A stretch of DNA of 64,000 nt from Brevundimonas sp. (lineage in GTDB: Bacteria > Pseudomonadota > Alphaproteobacteria > Caulobacterales > Caulobacteraceae). The stretch covers positions 124,001 to 188,000 of the forward strand of contig NZ_JACESA010000006.1 of the NCBI RefSeq assembly GCF_013912065.1. Direction: 5' to 3'. Shown piece by piece: positions 54,392 to 62,213 of this stretch (the stretch's first letter is position 1; the number at the start of each line of letters is the position of its first letter). The notes under the pieces were generated by a model, which saw only the letters and a program-made list of their open reading frames with translations, made no database searches and was not told the origin of the DNA. The position numbers and the translations under genes are program-made.

Positions 54392-55645
54392 ATGGCCGAT
54401 ACAGAATCCTACGACATCGTCATCGCCGGCGCGGGACTGACCGGGGCTGCCTTCGCCCTGGCGGCGGCGCAGGGCGGGCTGAAGGTGGTGATGGTCGATC
54501 CGCAGCCGTTCAGCGTCCAGCTGGCGCCGAGCTTCGACGGCCGTTCGACCGCCATCGCCTTTTCGACCTTCCGGATGCTGGACGCCCTGGGCCTGGGCGA
54601 GAGCCTGCGGCCGCACGCCTGCCGGATGGATCATATTCTGGTGACCGACGGGCGGCGGCCGGGCGCGGCAAGTCGCGCCGCCTCGCCGGCCTTCCTGCGG
54701 TTCGACGCCGACGAGATCGGCGGCCGCACCGGTGGCGAACCCCTGGGCTATATGGTCGAAAACCGGCGTATCCGCGTGGCCCTGGCCGAGGCGGTCACGA
54801 CGGCGGGGATCGCAGTGCGCGCGCCGGCGTCGGTGGCCCAGGTGGAACGCGACGCGGGCAAGGCGACGGTGACACTGGCGGACGGATCGACGCTGATCGC
54901 GCCCCTCGTCGTCGGCGCCGAGGGGCGGGGTTCGACCGTGCGACGCGCCGCCGGGATCGAGACCGTCGGCTGGTCCTATGGTCAGAGCGGGGTGGTGGCC
55001 ACCGTCCGGCTGGGCCGCGACCACGGCAATGTGGCCCACGAATATTTCCTGCCCAGCGGGCCGTTCGCCATCCTGCCCCTGACCGATCAGCGCGCCAGCC
55101 TGGTCTGGACCGAGACGACGCGGCGGGCCGAGGCGCTGCGCGACGCCTCCGACGCCGCCTTCCACGCCCATCTGATGCGGCGCTTCGGCGAGTTCCTGGA
55201 CGGGGCCGAGGTCGAGGGGCCGCGCTTCGTCTATCCGTTGTCGCTGAGCCTGGCGGAGGCACTGACGGCGCCGCGCCTGGCCCTGATCGGCGACGCCGCC
55301 CACGGGGTGCATCCGGTGGCGGGTCAGGGGCTGAACATGGGACTGAAGGACGCCGCCGTCCTGGCCGAGGTTCTGGCCGACGCCGCGCGCCTGGGTGAGG
55401 ACCTGGGCGCCGAGACGGTGCTGGAGCGCTATGCTCGTTGGCGCCGGTTCGACAACGCCGCCCTGGCGGCGGGTTTCGACGCCTTCGTGCGCCTGTTCTC
55501 GAACGATATCGCCACGGTCCGTCTGGCGCGCGACTTGGGCATGGCGGCGGTGAACCGGATCGGGCCGCTGCGCCGCGCCTTCATGCAGGAGGCCGGCGGG
55601 GCGACCGGCGATCTGCCGCGCCTGCTGCGGGGCGAGGCGGTTTGA
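54392..55645 (+). CDS. FAD-dependent UbiH/UbiF/VisC-family hydroxylase
   Basis: 417 residues. The FAD-binding Rossmann motif is IVIAGAGLTGAAFALAAAQGG, and the second FAD motif is LALIGDAAHGVHPVAGQGLNMGLKDAAVL. Family members hydroxylate the ubiquinone ring at C5, C6 or C7. Which position is served here cannot be told without comparison of all ubi genes in the genome. It is monocistronic. Confidence 0.9.
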   Translation: MADTESYDIVIAGAGLTGAAFALAAAQGGLKVVMVDPQPFSVQLAPSFDGRSTAIAFSTFRMLDALGLGESLRPHACRMDHILVTDGRRPGAASRAASPAFLRFDADEIGGRTGGEPLGYMVENRRIRVALAEAVTTAGIAVRAPASVAQVERDAGKATVTLADGSTLIAPLVVGAEGRGSTVRRAAGIETVGWSYGQSGVVATVRLGRDHGNVAHEYFLPSGPFAILPLTDQRASLVWTETTRRAEALRDASDAAFHAHLMRRFGEFLDGAEVEGPRFVYPLSLSLAEALTAPRLALIGDAAHGVHPVAGQGLNMGLKDAAVLAEVLADAARLGEDLGAETVLERYARWRRFDNAALAAGFDAFVRLFSNDIATVRLARDLGMAAVNRIGPLRRAFMQEAGGATGDLPRLLRGEAV

Positions 55646-55679
55646 CCGCTTCTCTTTCGCCCGGAATGACGAAGAAAAA

Positions 55680-56495
55680 CTAGTTCAGCCGCATCCGCAC
55701 GCGCTCGAAGGTCGTGTTGCGCCGGGCTTCCTCGACGCCGTCCAGACCGCGGGCGCGGGACAGAGCGTCGAGCGAGCCGGCCAGGGCGCCCTGTTTTTCG
55801 CGGGCCGCCGCGACGTCGAGCCAGGGGCGATGGTCGTCGGGGTCCAGCAGGGCGCGGCGCAGGGCGGATCGTTCGGCGGCGTCGTAGTCCTGACTGCGGA
55901 TGGCGCGGCTGAACAACAGATTCTGTAGCCGGATCAAGGACTGACGGTCGGTCACCGGGGCCATCAGCAAATCCAGACGGTCCGCGACATGCGGCGTCAG
56001 GCCGGCGCGAAGGGCGCGGCGGGTCAGTTCGCTGGGCAGGACCAGCCGCCCCTGGCTGAAAGGGTCCAGGGCCACCGGACCCTCGGTCGTCTCGACCCGA
56101 ACCAGGAAATGGCCGGGGAAGTCGACCCCGGCCGCCTTCAGCCCCGCCGCCCTGGCGGCATGCAGATAGAAGACCGCCAAAACCGCCGACAGGCCGCGCC
56201 GACGCTCGGCCACATCGATGATGTCCGTGTTGGAGGGATGGTCGTAGTGGAGCAGATCGCCGTTCAGCCGCAGGTCGGCGGCCATGGTCTCGGACAGGGC
56301 GTCGTCGGGGCTTTCGCCGCCGATCCGTTCCCTAAGCCGCTCGCAGGCGCTGCGGGCCAGGGTGCGCACCGGCTCGGCGTCGCGGAACGGATAGTCGTGG
56401 ATGGCGCAGGCGATCGCTGCCTCCAGCAGGGGGAAGCCTTCGTCGCCGGCCTCTCCGGCCGTCGTCAGGACGCCTTCGGCCTCCTCCCGCGTCAT
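55680..56495 (-). CDS. SirB1-family transglutaminase-like/TPR protein
   Basis: 271 residues. The N-terminal half resembles the SirB1/YchA fold, with LHYDHPSNTDIIDVAERRRGLSAVLAVFYLHAARAAGL and FPGHFLVRVETTEGPVALDPFSQG, a transglutaminase-like arrangement. The C-terminal part (QDYDAAERSALRRALLDPDDHRPWLDVAAAREKQG) has TPR-like helices. The biochemical role is unknown. It precedes nothing in an obvious operon; yraN lies 9 bases upstream on the same strand. Confidence 0.85.
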   Translation of the reverse strand: MTREEAEGVLTTAGEAGDEGFPLLEAAIACAIHDYPFRDAEPVRTLARSACERLRERIGGESPDDALSETMAADLRLNGDLLHYDHPSNTDIIDVAERRRGLSAVLAVFYLHAARAAGLKAAGVDFPGHFLVRVETTEGPVALDPFSQGRLVLPSELTRRALRAGLTPHVADRLDLLMAPVTDRQSLIRLQNLLFSRAIRSQDYDAAERSALRRALLDPDDHRPWLDVAAAREKQGALAGSLDALSRARGLDGVEEARRNTTFERVRMRLN

Positions 56496-56504
56496 AAGAT
56501 CCCT

Positions 56505-56927
56505 TCAGCCCCCGCCGTGTCTCTGGACGCCGCGAAGATGACGCGGAAAGCGCCGTGGAGCCAGCGCCACCATATCAATTCTCAAATCAAGAGGTTGCAG
56601 GCCGGGACGACCGCGCCGGAGGGCCTCGCCCGCCGCCACCAGCCGGTCGTGCTGGGCGGGCTTCAACGCAAGGACCGCGCGCTCCAGAGTGGTGCGGCGC
56701 TTGACCTCGACCACGGCCAGGACCCGGCCGCGACGGGCCAGCAGGTCGATCTCGCCAGACCGGGTCTTCAGGCGGAAGCCCAGCACCCTATAGCCCTTGG
56801 CCATCAGCCACAGGGCCGCGATCCATTCCGCCGCGTGCCCGGTCTTGAAGGCCGCGCCGCCCTTCGCCTGACGCCAGGCCGCCTTGGGACGACGGTTCGG
56901 CGCCGGGCGGGGCAGGCGGTCGATCAT
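56505..56927 (-). CDS. yraN: YraN-family (UPF0102) nuclease-like protein
   Basis: 140 residues from the ATG at 56927, which overlaps the rsmI stop by 4 bases. The endonuclease-like core is GHAAEWIAALWLMAKGYRVL, followed by RLKTRSGEIDLLARRGRVLAVVEVKRR with the E-D-ExK pattern of restriction-like nucleases. YraN has no firmly established function. The rsmI–yraN order is conserved in many proteobacteria. A longer open frame extends upstream but overlaps rsmI and is not homologous. Confidence 0.9.
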   Translation of the reverse strand: MIDRLPRPAPNRRPKAAWRQAKGGAAFKTGHAAEWIAALWLMAKGYRVLGFRLKTRSGEIDLLARRGRVLAVVEVKRRTTLERAVLALKPAQHDRLVAAGEALRRGRPGLQPLDLRIDMVALAPRRFPRHLRGVQRHGGG

Positions 56928-57796
56928 CGGCCCTGGAGCTCCAGGGCGCGGCGATACAGGGGCTTGCGCGGCAGATCGAGGGCGCGCGACACCTCCGACG
57001 CCGCCTCGCCCGGCGCCAGCCGGGTCAGGGCCTCGGTCAGGGCCGCGTCGGCGTCGGCGGCCGAGGCGACGGCGGCCTCGCCGGGGCCGACAACGACGAC
57101 GATCTCGCCCTTGGGTCCGTCGAGGCGCGGATCGGCCGCCAGTGCGTCCAGCGGGCCGCGCACGCATTCCTCGTAGAGTTTGGTCAGTTCGCGGGCCACG
57201 GCGGCGGGGCGAGGCCCCAGGACGGCGGCCATGTCGGTCAGGCTGTCGCGCAGACGGGGCCCGCTTTCGAAGAAGACCAGGGTCTGGCGCTGAGCCTTCA
57301 GGTCTTCGAGTGCGGCGACGCGGCCGGCGGTCTTGGGCGGCAGAAAGCCGGCGAAAAGCACCCGGTCGGCGGGCAGTCCGGCGATGCACAGGGCCGCCAG
57401 CAGGCTGGAGGGGCCGGGGATCGGATGGACCGGCAGGCCTTCGGCGATCACGGCGCGGGCCACGACGAAGCCGGGGTCGGACACCAGGGGGGTGCCGGCG
57501 TCGGAGACCAGGGCCACGACCTCGTCGTTCCTCAGACGCTCGATCGCCTGTTCGGCGGCGCGGGCCGAGGCATGGTCGTCGCACCGCTCCAGCTTCGCCT
57601 TCAGCCCATAGGCGGTCAGCAGTTTGGCGGTCACGCGGGTGTCCTCGGCCAGGACCAGGTCGGCGGCGGCGAGCACGTCGAGGGCCCTGAGCGTGATGTC
57701 GCGCAGGTTCCCGATCGGCGTCGCCACCAGATAGAGGCCCGGCTCCACCCGCCGTGGCGGGGGGGCGGCGGGCGGGAATGAACCGGGCTCGCTCAT
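56924..57796 (-). CDS. rsmI: 16S rRNA (cytidine1402-2'-O)-methyltransferase RsmI
   Basis: 290 residues. Tetrapyrrole-methylase fold: GLYLVATPIGNLRDITLRAL near the N-terminus, VALVSDAGTPLVSDPGFVVAR, and FAGFLPPKT. RsmI 2'-O-methylates C1402 in the decoding centre. It reads the same way as maeB (2 bases downstream of its stop) and yraN. Confidence 0.95.
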   Translation of the reverse strand: MSEPGSFPPAAPPPRRVEPGLYLVATPIGNLRDITLRALDVLAAADLVLAEDTRVTAKLLTAYGLKAKLERCDDHASARAAEQAIERLRNDEVVALVSDAGTPLVSDPGFVVARAVIAEGLPVHPIPGPSSLLAALCIAGLPADRVLFAGFLPPKTAGRVAALEDLKAQRQTLVFFESGPRLRDSLTDMAAVLGPRPAAVARELTKLYEECVRGPLDALAADPRLDGPKGEIVVVVGPGEAAVASAADADAALTEALTRLAPGEAASEVSRALDLPRKPLYRRALELQGR

Positions 57797-57798
57797 GG

Positions 57799-60156
57799 TC
57801 AGGCGGTCGGCGGCACCGCGGTGCTCGGCGTCTTGATCGTGGACGCGGGCGGCGGCGGGGCCGAGGTCAAGCCTGAACCCTGGAAGGCGGGGCCGGCGTC
57901 ATAGGCGGCGAAGGTCGCCGCCGTGATGATCTCGCTGACCGAGGCGCCCAGGGAGACGATCTGCACCGGCTTCTCGAGACCGACCAGCAGCGGGCCGATC
58001 ACGGTGGCGCCGCCCAGGGCCTGGACCAGTTTGGTCGAGATGGCGGCCGAATGGATGGCCGGCATGACCAGGACGTTGGCCGGCTTGGTCAGGCGATTGA
58101 AGGCATAGGCCGAGTGGCCCTTGGGATCGAGCGCGACCTCCGGCGGCATTTCGCCTTCGTATTCGAAGTCGACGCCCTTCTTGTCGAGGATGCGGATGGC
58201 CTCGCGCACCTTCTCGGCGCGGTCGCCGGGCGGGTTGCCGAAGGTGGAATAGCTGAGGAAGGCCACGCGCGGATTGCGGCCCAGCCTGCGCACCGTCTCG
58301 GCCGCCTTGATCGCGATATCGGCCAGCTCGTCGGCGTTCGGAAGTTCGTGGATCGTGGTGTCGGCGACGAACAGGGTGCGGCCCTTGGCCAGCAGGATCG
58401 ACAGGCCGATCAGGGTGTCCTCGACGTCCAGCACGCGCTGGACCTCCTTCAGGGCCATGTTGAAGTTGCGGGTGACGCCGGCGACCATGGCGTCGGCCCG
58501 GCCCTTGGCGACCAGGGTGGCGGCGAAATAGTTGCGGTCCTGATTGATCATCCGCGCCACGTCGCGGCGCAGATAGCCCCGGCGCTGCAGCTTCTCATAC
58601 AGCCAGTCGGTGTCCTCGACATTGTGTTCGGAGACGCGGGCGTTGGTGATCTCTATGCCCAGGTCGTCGAAGTTCAGACCGGCCTCGGCGGCGTTCTGGC
58701 GGATCAGATCCTCGCGCCCGACCAAGATCGGCGTGCCCAGATCGGCCTGCTTGAAGCCCCAGGCGGCGCGGATGACTGCGAGCTCCTCGCCCTCCGCGAA
58801 GACGACCCGCTTGTTGGGACCGCCGCGCACCGCCGAATTGATTTTCTGCATCAGGGCCGCGGACGGATCGACGCGTGAACGCAGGGCGTTGCGATAGGCG
58901 TCCATGTCCTCGATCTGGACCCGGGCCACGCCCGTATCCATGGCCGCCTGGGCCACGAAGGGCGGGATGTACCAGATCAGGCGCGGGTCGAACGGGGTCG
59001 GAATGATATAGTCCGGGCCGAACTTCAGCTTGCGGCCGCGATAGGCGGCGGCGACCTCGTCCGGCACGTCCTCGCGCGCCAGGGCGGCCAGGGCCTGGGC
59101 GCAGGCGACCTTCATCTCGTGGTTCACGCGGCGGGCCCGCACGTCCAGGGCGCCTCGGAACAGATAGGGGAAGGCCAGGACGTTGTTGACCTGGTTCACA
59201 TAGTCCGAACGGCCGGTGGCGATGATGGCGTCGGACCGGACCGACTTGACGTCCTCAGGCGTGATCTCGGGGTCGGGGTTGGCCATGGCGAAGATGATTG
59301 GATTGGGGGCCATCGAGGCCACCATTTCCCTGGTGAGGGCGCCCTTGGCCGACAGGCCCAGCACCACGTCGGCGCCGACCATGGCCTCGGCGAGGGTGCG
59401 CAGGGAGGTGTTCGTGGCGTGGGCGGCCTTCCACTGGTCCATGCCGTGCTCACGGCCCTGATAGACGACGCCGTCCCGGTCGCAGATCACCGTGTTCTCG
59501 GCCTTGACCCCCGCGGCCTTCATCAGGGCGATCGAGGACAGACCCGCCGCTCCGGCGCCGGCCAGCACCACCTTGACCTCGTCCAGCCGTTTGCCCGCGA
59601 CATGGCAGGCGTTGATCAGGCCGGCGGTCGAGATGATGGCCGTGCCGTGCTGGTCGTCATGGAAGACGGGGATGTCGAGCAGGTCCTGAAGCTCGGACTC
59701 GATGACGAAACATTCGGGGGACTTGATGTCCTCCAGATTGATGCCGCCCCAGGTATCGCCGATGTTCTTGACGACAGTGATGAATTCGTCCGGATCGGTC
59801 GTCTTGACCTCGACGTCGAAGCTGTCGACGTCGGCGAACCGTTTGAACAGGACCGACTTGCCCTCCATAACCGGCTTGGACGCCATATGGCCCAGGTTGC
59901 CCAGACCCAGAATGGCCGTGCCGTTCGAGATGACGGCGACCAGATTGCCCTTGGAGGTATAGTCGTAGGCCTTGTCCGCGTCGGCGGCGATCGCCAGGAC
60001 CGGCACGGCCACGCCCGGCGAATAGGCCAGCGACAGATCGCGCTGGGTCGCCATCGGCTTGGTCGGCGCCATCGAGATCTTGCCCGGCGTCGGGAAGAGG
60101 TGGAAGTCCAGCGCCTCCTGGTCGGAGAAAGTCTGTTTGTCGGTTTGATCGGGCAT
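57799..60156 (-). CDS. maeB: NADP-dependent malic enzyme with phosphotransacetylase-like domain
   Basis: 785 residues, the size of the MaeB fusion class. The malic enzyme part (about 1-435) has KPMATQRDLSLAYSPGVAVP and NAC-type VLAGAGAAGLSSIALM with VFHDDQHGTAI. The C-terminal Pta-like part (about 440-770) has GVTRNFNMALKEVQRVLD and GPLLVGLEKPVQIVSLGASV. It converts malate to pyruvate and CO2 with NADPH. The Pta domain lacks transacetylase activity in characterised cases and binds acetyl-CoA as a regulator. Confidence 0.95.
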   Translation of the reverse strand: MPDQTDKQTFSDQEALDFHLFPTPGKISMAPTKPMATQRDLSLAYSPGVAVPVLAIAADADKAYDYTSKGNLVAVISNGTAILGLGNLGHMASKPVMEGKSVLFKRFADVDSFDVEVKTTDPDEFITVVKNIGDTWGGINLEDIKSPECFVIESELQDLLDIPVFHDDQHGTAIISTAGLINACHVAGKRLDEVKVVLAGAGAAGLSSIALMKAAGVKAENTVICDRDGVVYQGREHGMDQWKAAHATNTSLRTLAEAMVGADVVLGLSAKGALTREMVASMAPNPIIFAMANPDPEITPEDVKSVRSDAIIATGRSDYVNQVNNVLAFPYLFRGALDVRARRVNHEMKVACAQALAALAREDVPDEVAAAYRGRKLKFGPDYIIPTPFDPRLIWYIPPFVAQAAMDTGVARVQIEDMDAYRNALRSRVDPSAALMQKINSAVRGGPNKRVVFAEGEELAVIRAAWGFKQADLGTPILVGREDLIRQNAAEAGLNFDDLGIEITNARVSEHNVEDTDWLYEKLQRRGYLRRDVARMINQDRNYFAATLVAKGRADAMVAGVTRNFNMALKEVQRVLDVEDTLIGLSILLAKGRTLFVADTTIHELPNADELADIAIKAAETVRRLGRNPRVAFLSYSTFGNPPGDRAEKVREAIRILDKKGVDFEYEGEMPPEVALDPKGHSAYAFNRLTKPANVLVMPAIHSAAISTKLVQALGGATVIGPLLVGLEKPVQIVSLGASVSEIITAATFAAYDAGPAFQGSGLTSAPPPPASTIKTPSTAVPPTA

Positions 60157-60313
60157 GGGTGGCGTCCAGGGCGTCGGCGAGGCTGTAACCCTTCGTGTCC
60201 TAGAGGCTGGAAAGGGTCACGCCAAGTCTTGACCCCTCGGAAGGCGACCGGGTGGATTTGGAAGTTTCCGTTCGCGTCAGCGTCAATCCGTGGCGACTTC
60301 TCAAGCGATGGCT

Positions 60314-61144
60314 TCAGAAGGGGAGGGCGCCGGTGCGTTCGATCTCGACCGGGCCTGTCATCAGGACGTGGTCGTTGGCCTGGTCCCAGTCGATGACCAG
60401 TTCGCCGCCGTCGACGACAACCGTCGCTTTGCGATCTGTCAGGCCTCGCCGGACCGCCGCAACCTGGGCCGCGCAGGCGCCGGTGCCGCAGGCTCTGGTC
60501 AGGCCGGCGCCCCGCTCCCAGACCCGCAGGCGGATGCGGTCGCGGTCCAGCACATGGGCGAAACCGACATTGACGCCCTCGGGGAACAGGGGGTGATGCT
60601 CGACCAGGGAGCCCGAGCCGGCGACGAAGCCGTCATCCTGGCGGTCGGTGAAGAAGACCACATGCGGATTGCCCATGGAGACGGCGCCGGGCGTGTGCAG
60701 GACCGGATCGTCGATCGGACCCAGCTGGAGCTCGATGCCGCGGGTGTCCATCTCTTCGGACAGCGGCACCTGGGTCCAGTCGAGGCGGGGTCTGCCCATG
60801 TCGACCGTAACCCTGCGGTCGCCGGCGCGGACCGCGGTGGTCGGGCCGGCGGCGGTGTCGATGGTGACCCGATCGGCGCCGTTCGCCTCCATCAGCATCC
60901 AGCCCACGCAGCGCAGGGCGTTGCCGCAGGTCTCGACCATGGAGCCGTCGGCGTTCCAGACCCGCATGAAGGCGTCGGCACTGTCAGACGGCTCAATGGC
61001 GATCAGCTGGTCGAAACCCTCGCCCGATGCGCGGTCCGCCAGAGAGCGGATCTGCTCCTCGGTCGGGCGGAACGGCTGTTCCAGCGCATTGACGACGACA
61101 AAATCATTGCCGGCGCCGTTCATCTTGACGAAGGGACGGATCAT
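60314..61144 (-). CDS. dapF: Diaminopimelate epimerase
   Basis: 276 residues. DapF converts LL- to meso-diaminopimelate for lysine and peptidoglycan. The two active-site cysteines are in ETCGNALRCVGWML and RACGTGACAAQVAAV; the N-terminus VKMNGAGNDFVVVNA is typical. It stands alone, with a 157-base gap to maeB (60157-60313) that shows no obvious element. Confidence 0.96.
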   Translation of the reverse strand: MIRPFVKMNGAGNDFVVVNALEQPFRPTEEQIRSLADRASGEGFDQLIAIEPSDSADAFMRVWNADGSMVETCGNALRCVGWMLMEANGADRVTIDTAAGPTTAVRAGDRRVTVDMGRPRLDWTQVPLSEEMDTRGIELQLGPIDDPVLHTPGAVSMGNPHVVFFTDRQDDGFVAGSGSLVEHHPLFPEGVNVGFAHVLDRDRIRLRVWERGAGLTRACGTGACAAQVAAVRRGLTDRKATVVVDGGELVIDWDQANDHVLMTGPVEIERTGALPF

Positions 61145-61327
61145 GGCCGGGATATAGTCCAGCCTGCGGCGGTGCGAAACGGCCAGACATGGTCATTCCC
61201 TCTTTCGCGCCTACAAGGATCAAATTGGCGGACGCACGGTGGAACCGTTGGACAGGACGGGCGGTAAACGATTGAGTGCGCCGCTCTCATAGGGTCCCGG
61301 CTCTCCCCGGGTGAGCGGAAGGTTGAT

Positions 61328-62122
61328 TTGGCTCAGACCGATACGGAATCTCGGGAAGACGGCCTGCGGCTACGCGCGCGGCTGCGCTATCTATATCACG
61401 GCAGCCAGCCGCCTGCGGTGAAGTTCCGGTTGACGGTGATCGTCATCGACTTCGCCATCATCGCCTTCTTCCTGGCGGCGCCGATCCTGAAGAACATGGG
61501 CTGGGCCTTCTACGCCCTGGACTATCTGGTCGCGGCCCTGCTGGCGGCCGATCTGGCGGCGCGGGCCTATGCCTATTCCGACATTCGCGACTGGCTGAAG
61601 CGCCCCATCGTCTGGCTCGATCTCTTCATTCTGGCGACCCTGCTGTTTCCGGCCTGGCTGTTCAACCTCGGCTTCCTGCGGATGCTGCGGCTGTGGACCC
61701 TGCTGAATTCGGACTTCTTCTGGCGAACCGTCGGGGCACGGTTCGACGACACACGGGTCGAGGGGATCGTGCGGGCGCTTTCGGGCCTCGTGACCTTCGT
61801 CTTCGTCGTGACCGGCTTCGTCTATGCGACCTTCAGGGGCCATGACGGGATCAGCGGCTATATCGACGCCCTCTATTTCACCGTCGCGACCCTGACGACG
61901 ACCGGCTTCGGCGACGTGACCCTGCCAGGGTCTCTGGGCAAGCTGTTGTCCATCGCCATCATGCTGGTGGGGATCACCCTGTTCCTGCGTCTGGCCCAGG
62001 CTCTGATCAAGCCGCACAAGGTGCGTTTCCCCTGCGAGCGCTGCGGTCTTCAGACGCACGACCCGGACGCAGTCCACTGCAAGGCCTGTGGCAATCTGAT
62101 CTGTATTCCCGACGAGGGCTGA
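61328..62122 (+). CDS. K+-channel-like ion transporter with C-terminal zinc ribbon
   Basis: 264 residues from a TTG start at 61328 after GGAAGG. An N-terminal voltage-sensor-like set of helices (about 30-160) with a basic segment FLRMLRLWTLL precedes a pore domain. The selectivity-filter signature TTTGFGD is at about 190-196 and a final helix at 205-228. The tail has four cysteines, C236/C239 and C251/C254 (CERCG...CKACG), a zinc-ribbon pattern unusual for this channel size. The family is voltage-gated K+-channel-like; ion and gating are inferred. Confidence 0.85.
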   Translation: MAQTDTESREDGLRLRARLRYLYHGSQPPAVKFRLTVIVIDFAIIAFFLAAPILKNMGWAFYALDYLVAALLAADLAARAYAYSDIRDWLKRPIVWLDLFILATLLFPAWLFNLGFLRMLRLWTLLNSDFFWRTVGARFDDTRVEGIVRALSGLVTFVFVVTGFVYATFRGHDGISGYIDALYFTVATLTTTGFGDVTLPGSLGKLLSIAIMLVGITLFLRLAQALIKPHKVRFPCERCGLQTHDPDAVHCKACGNLICIPDEG

Positions 62123-62213
62123 GGAAAGATGACAAAACGGTAAGGGTCGGGTCCTCGCCTTGCCGCGTACGCCTCCGCCGTTAAGGTGCCGGGCTTATCT
62201 CCGGGGACTGTCC

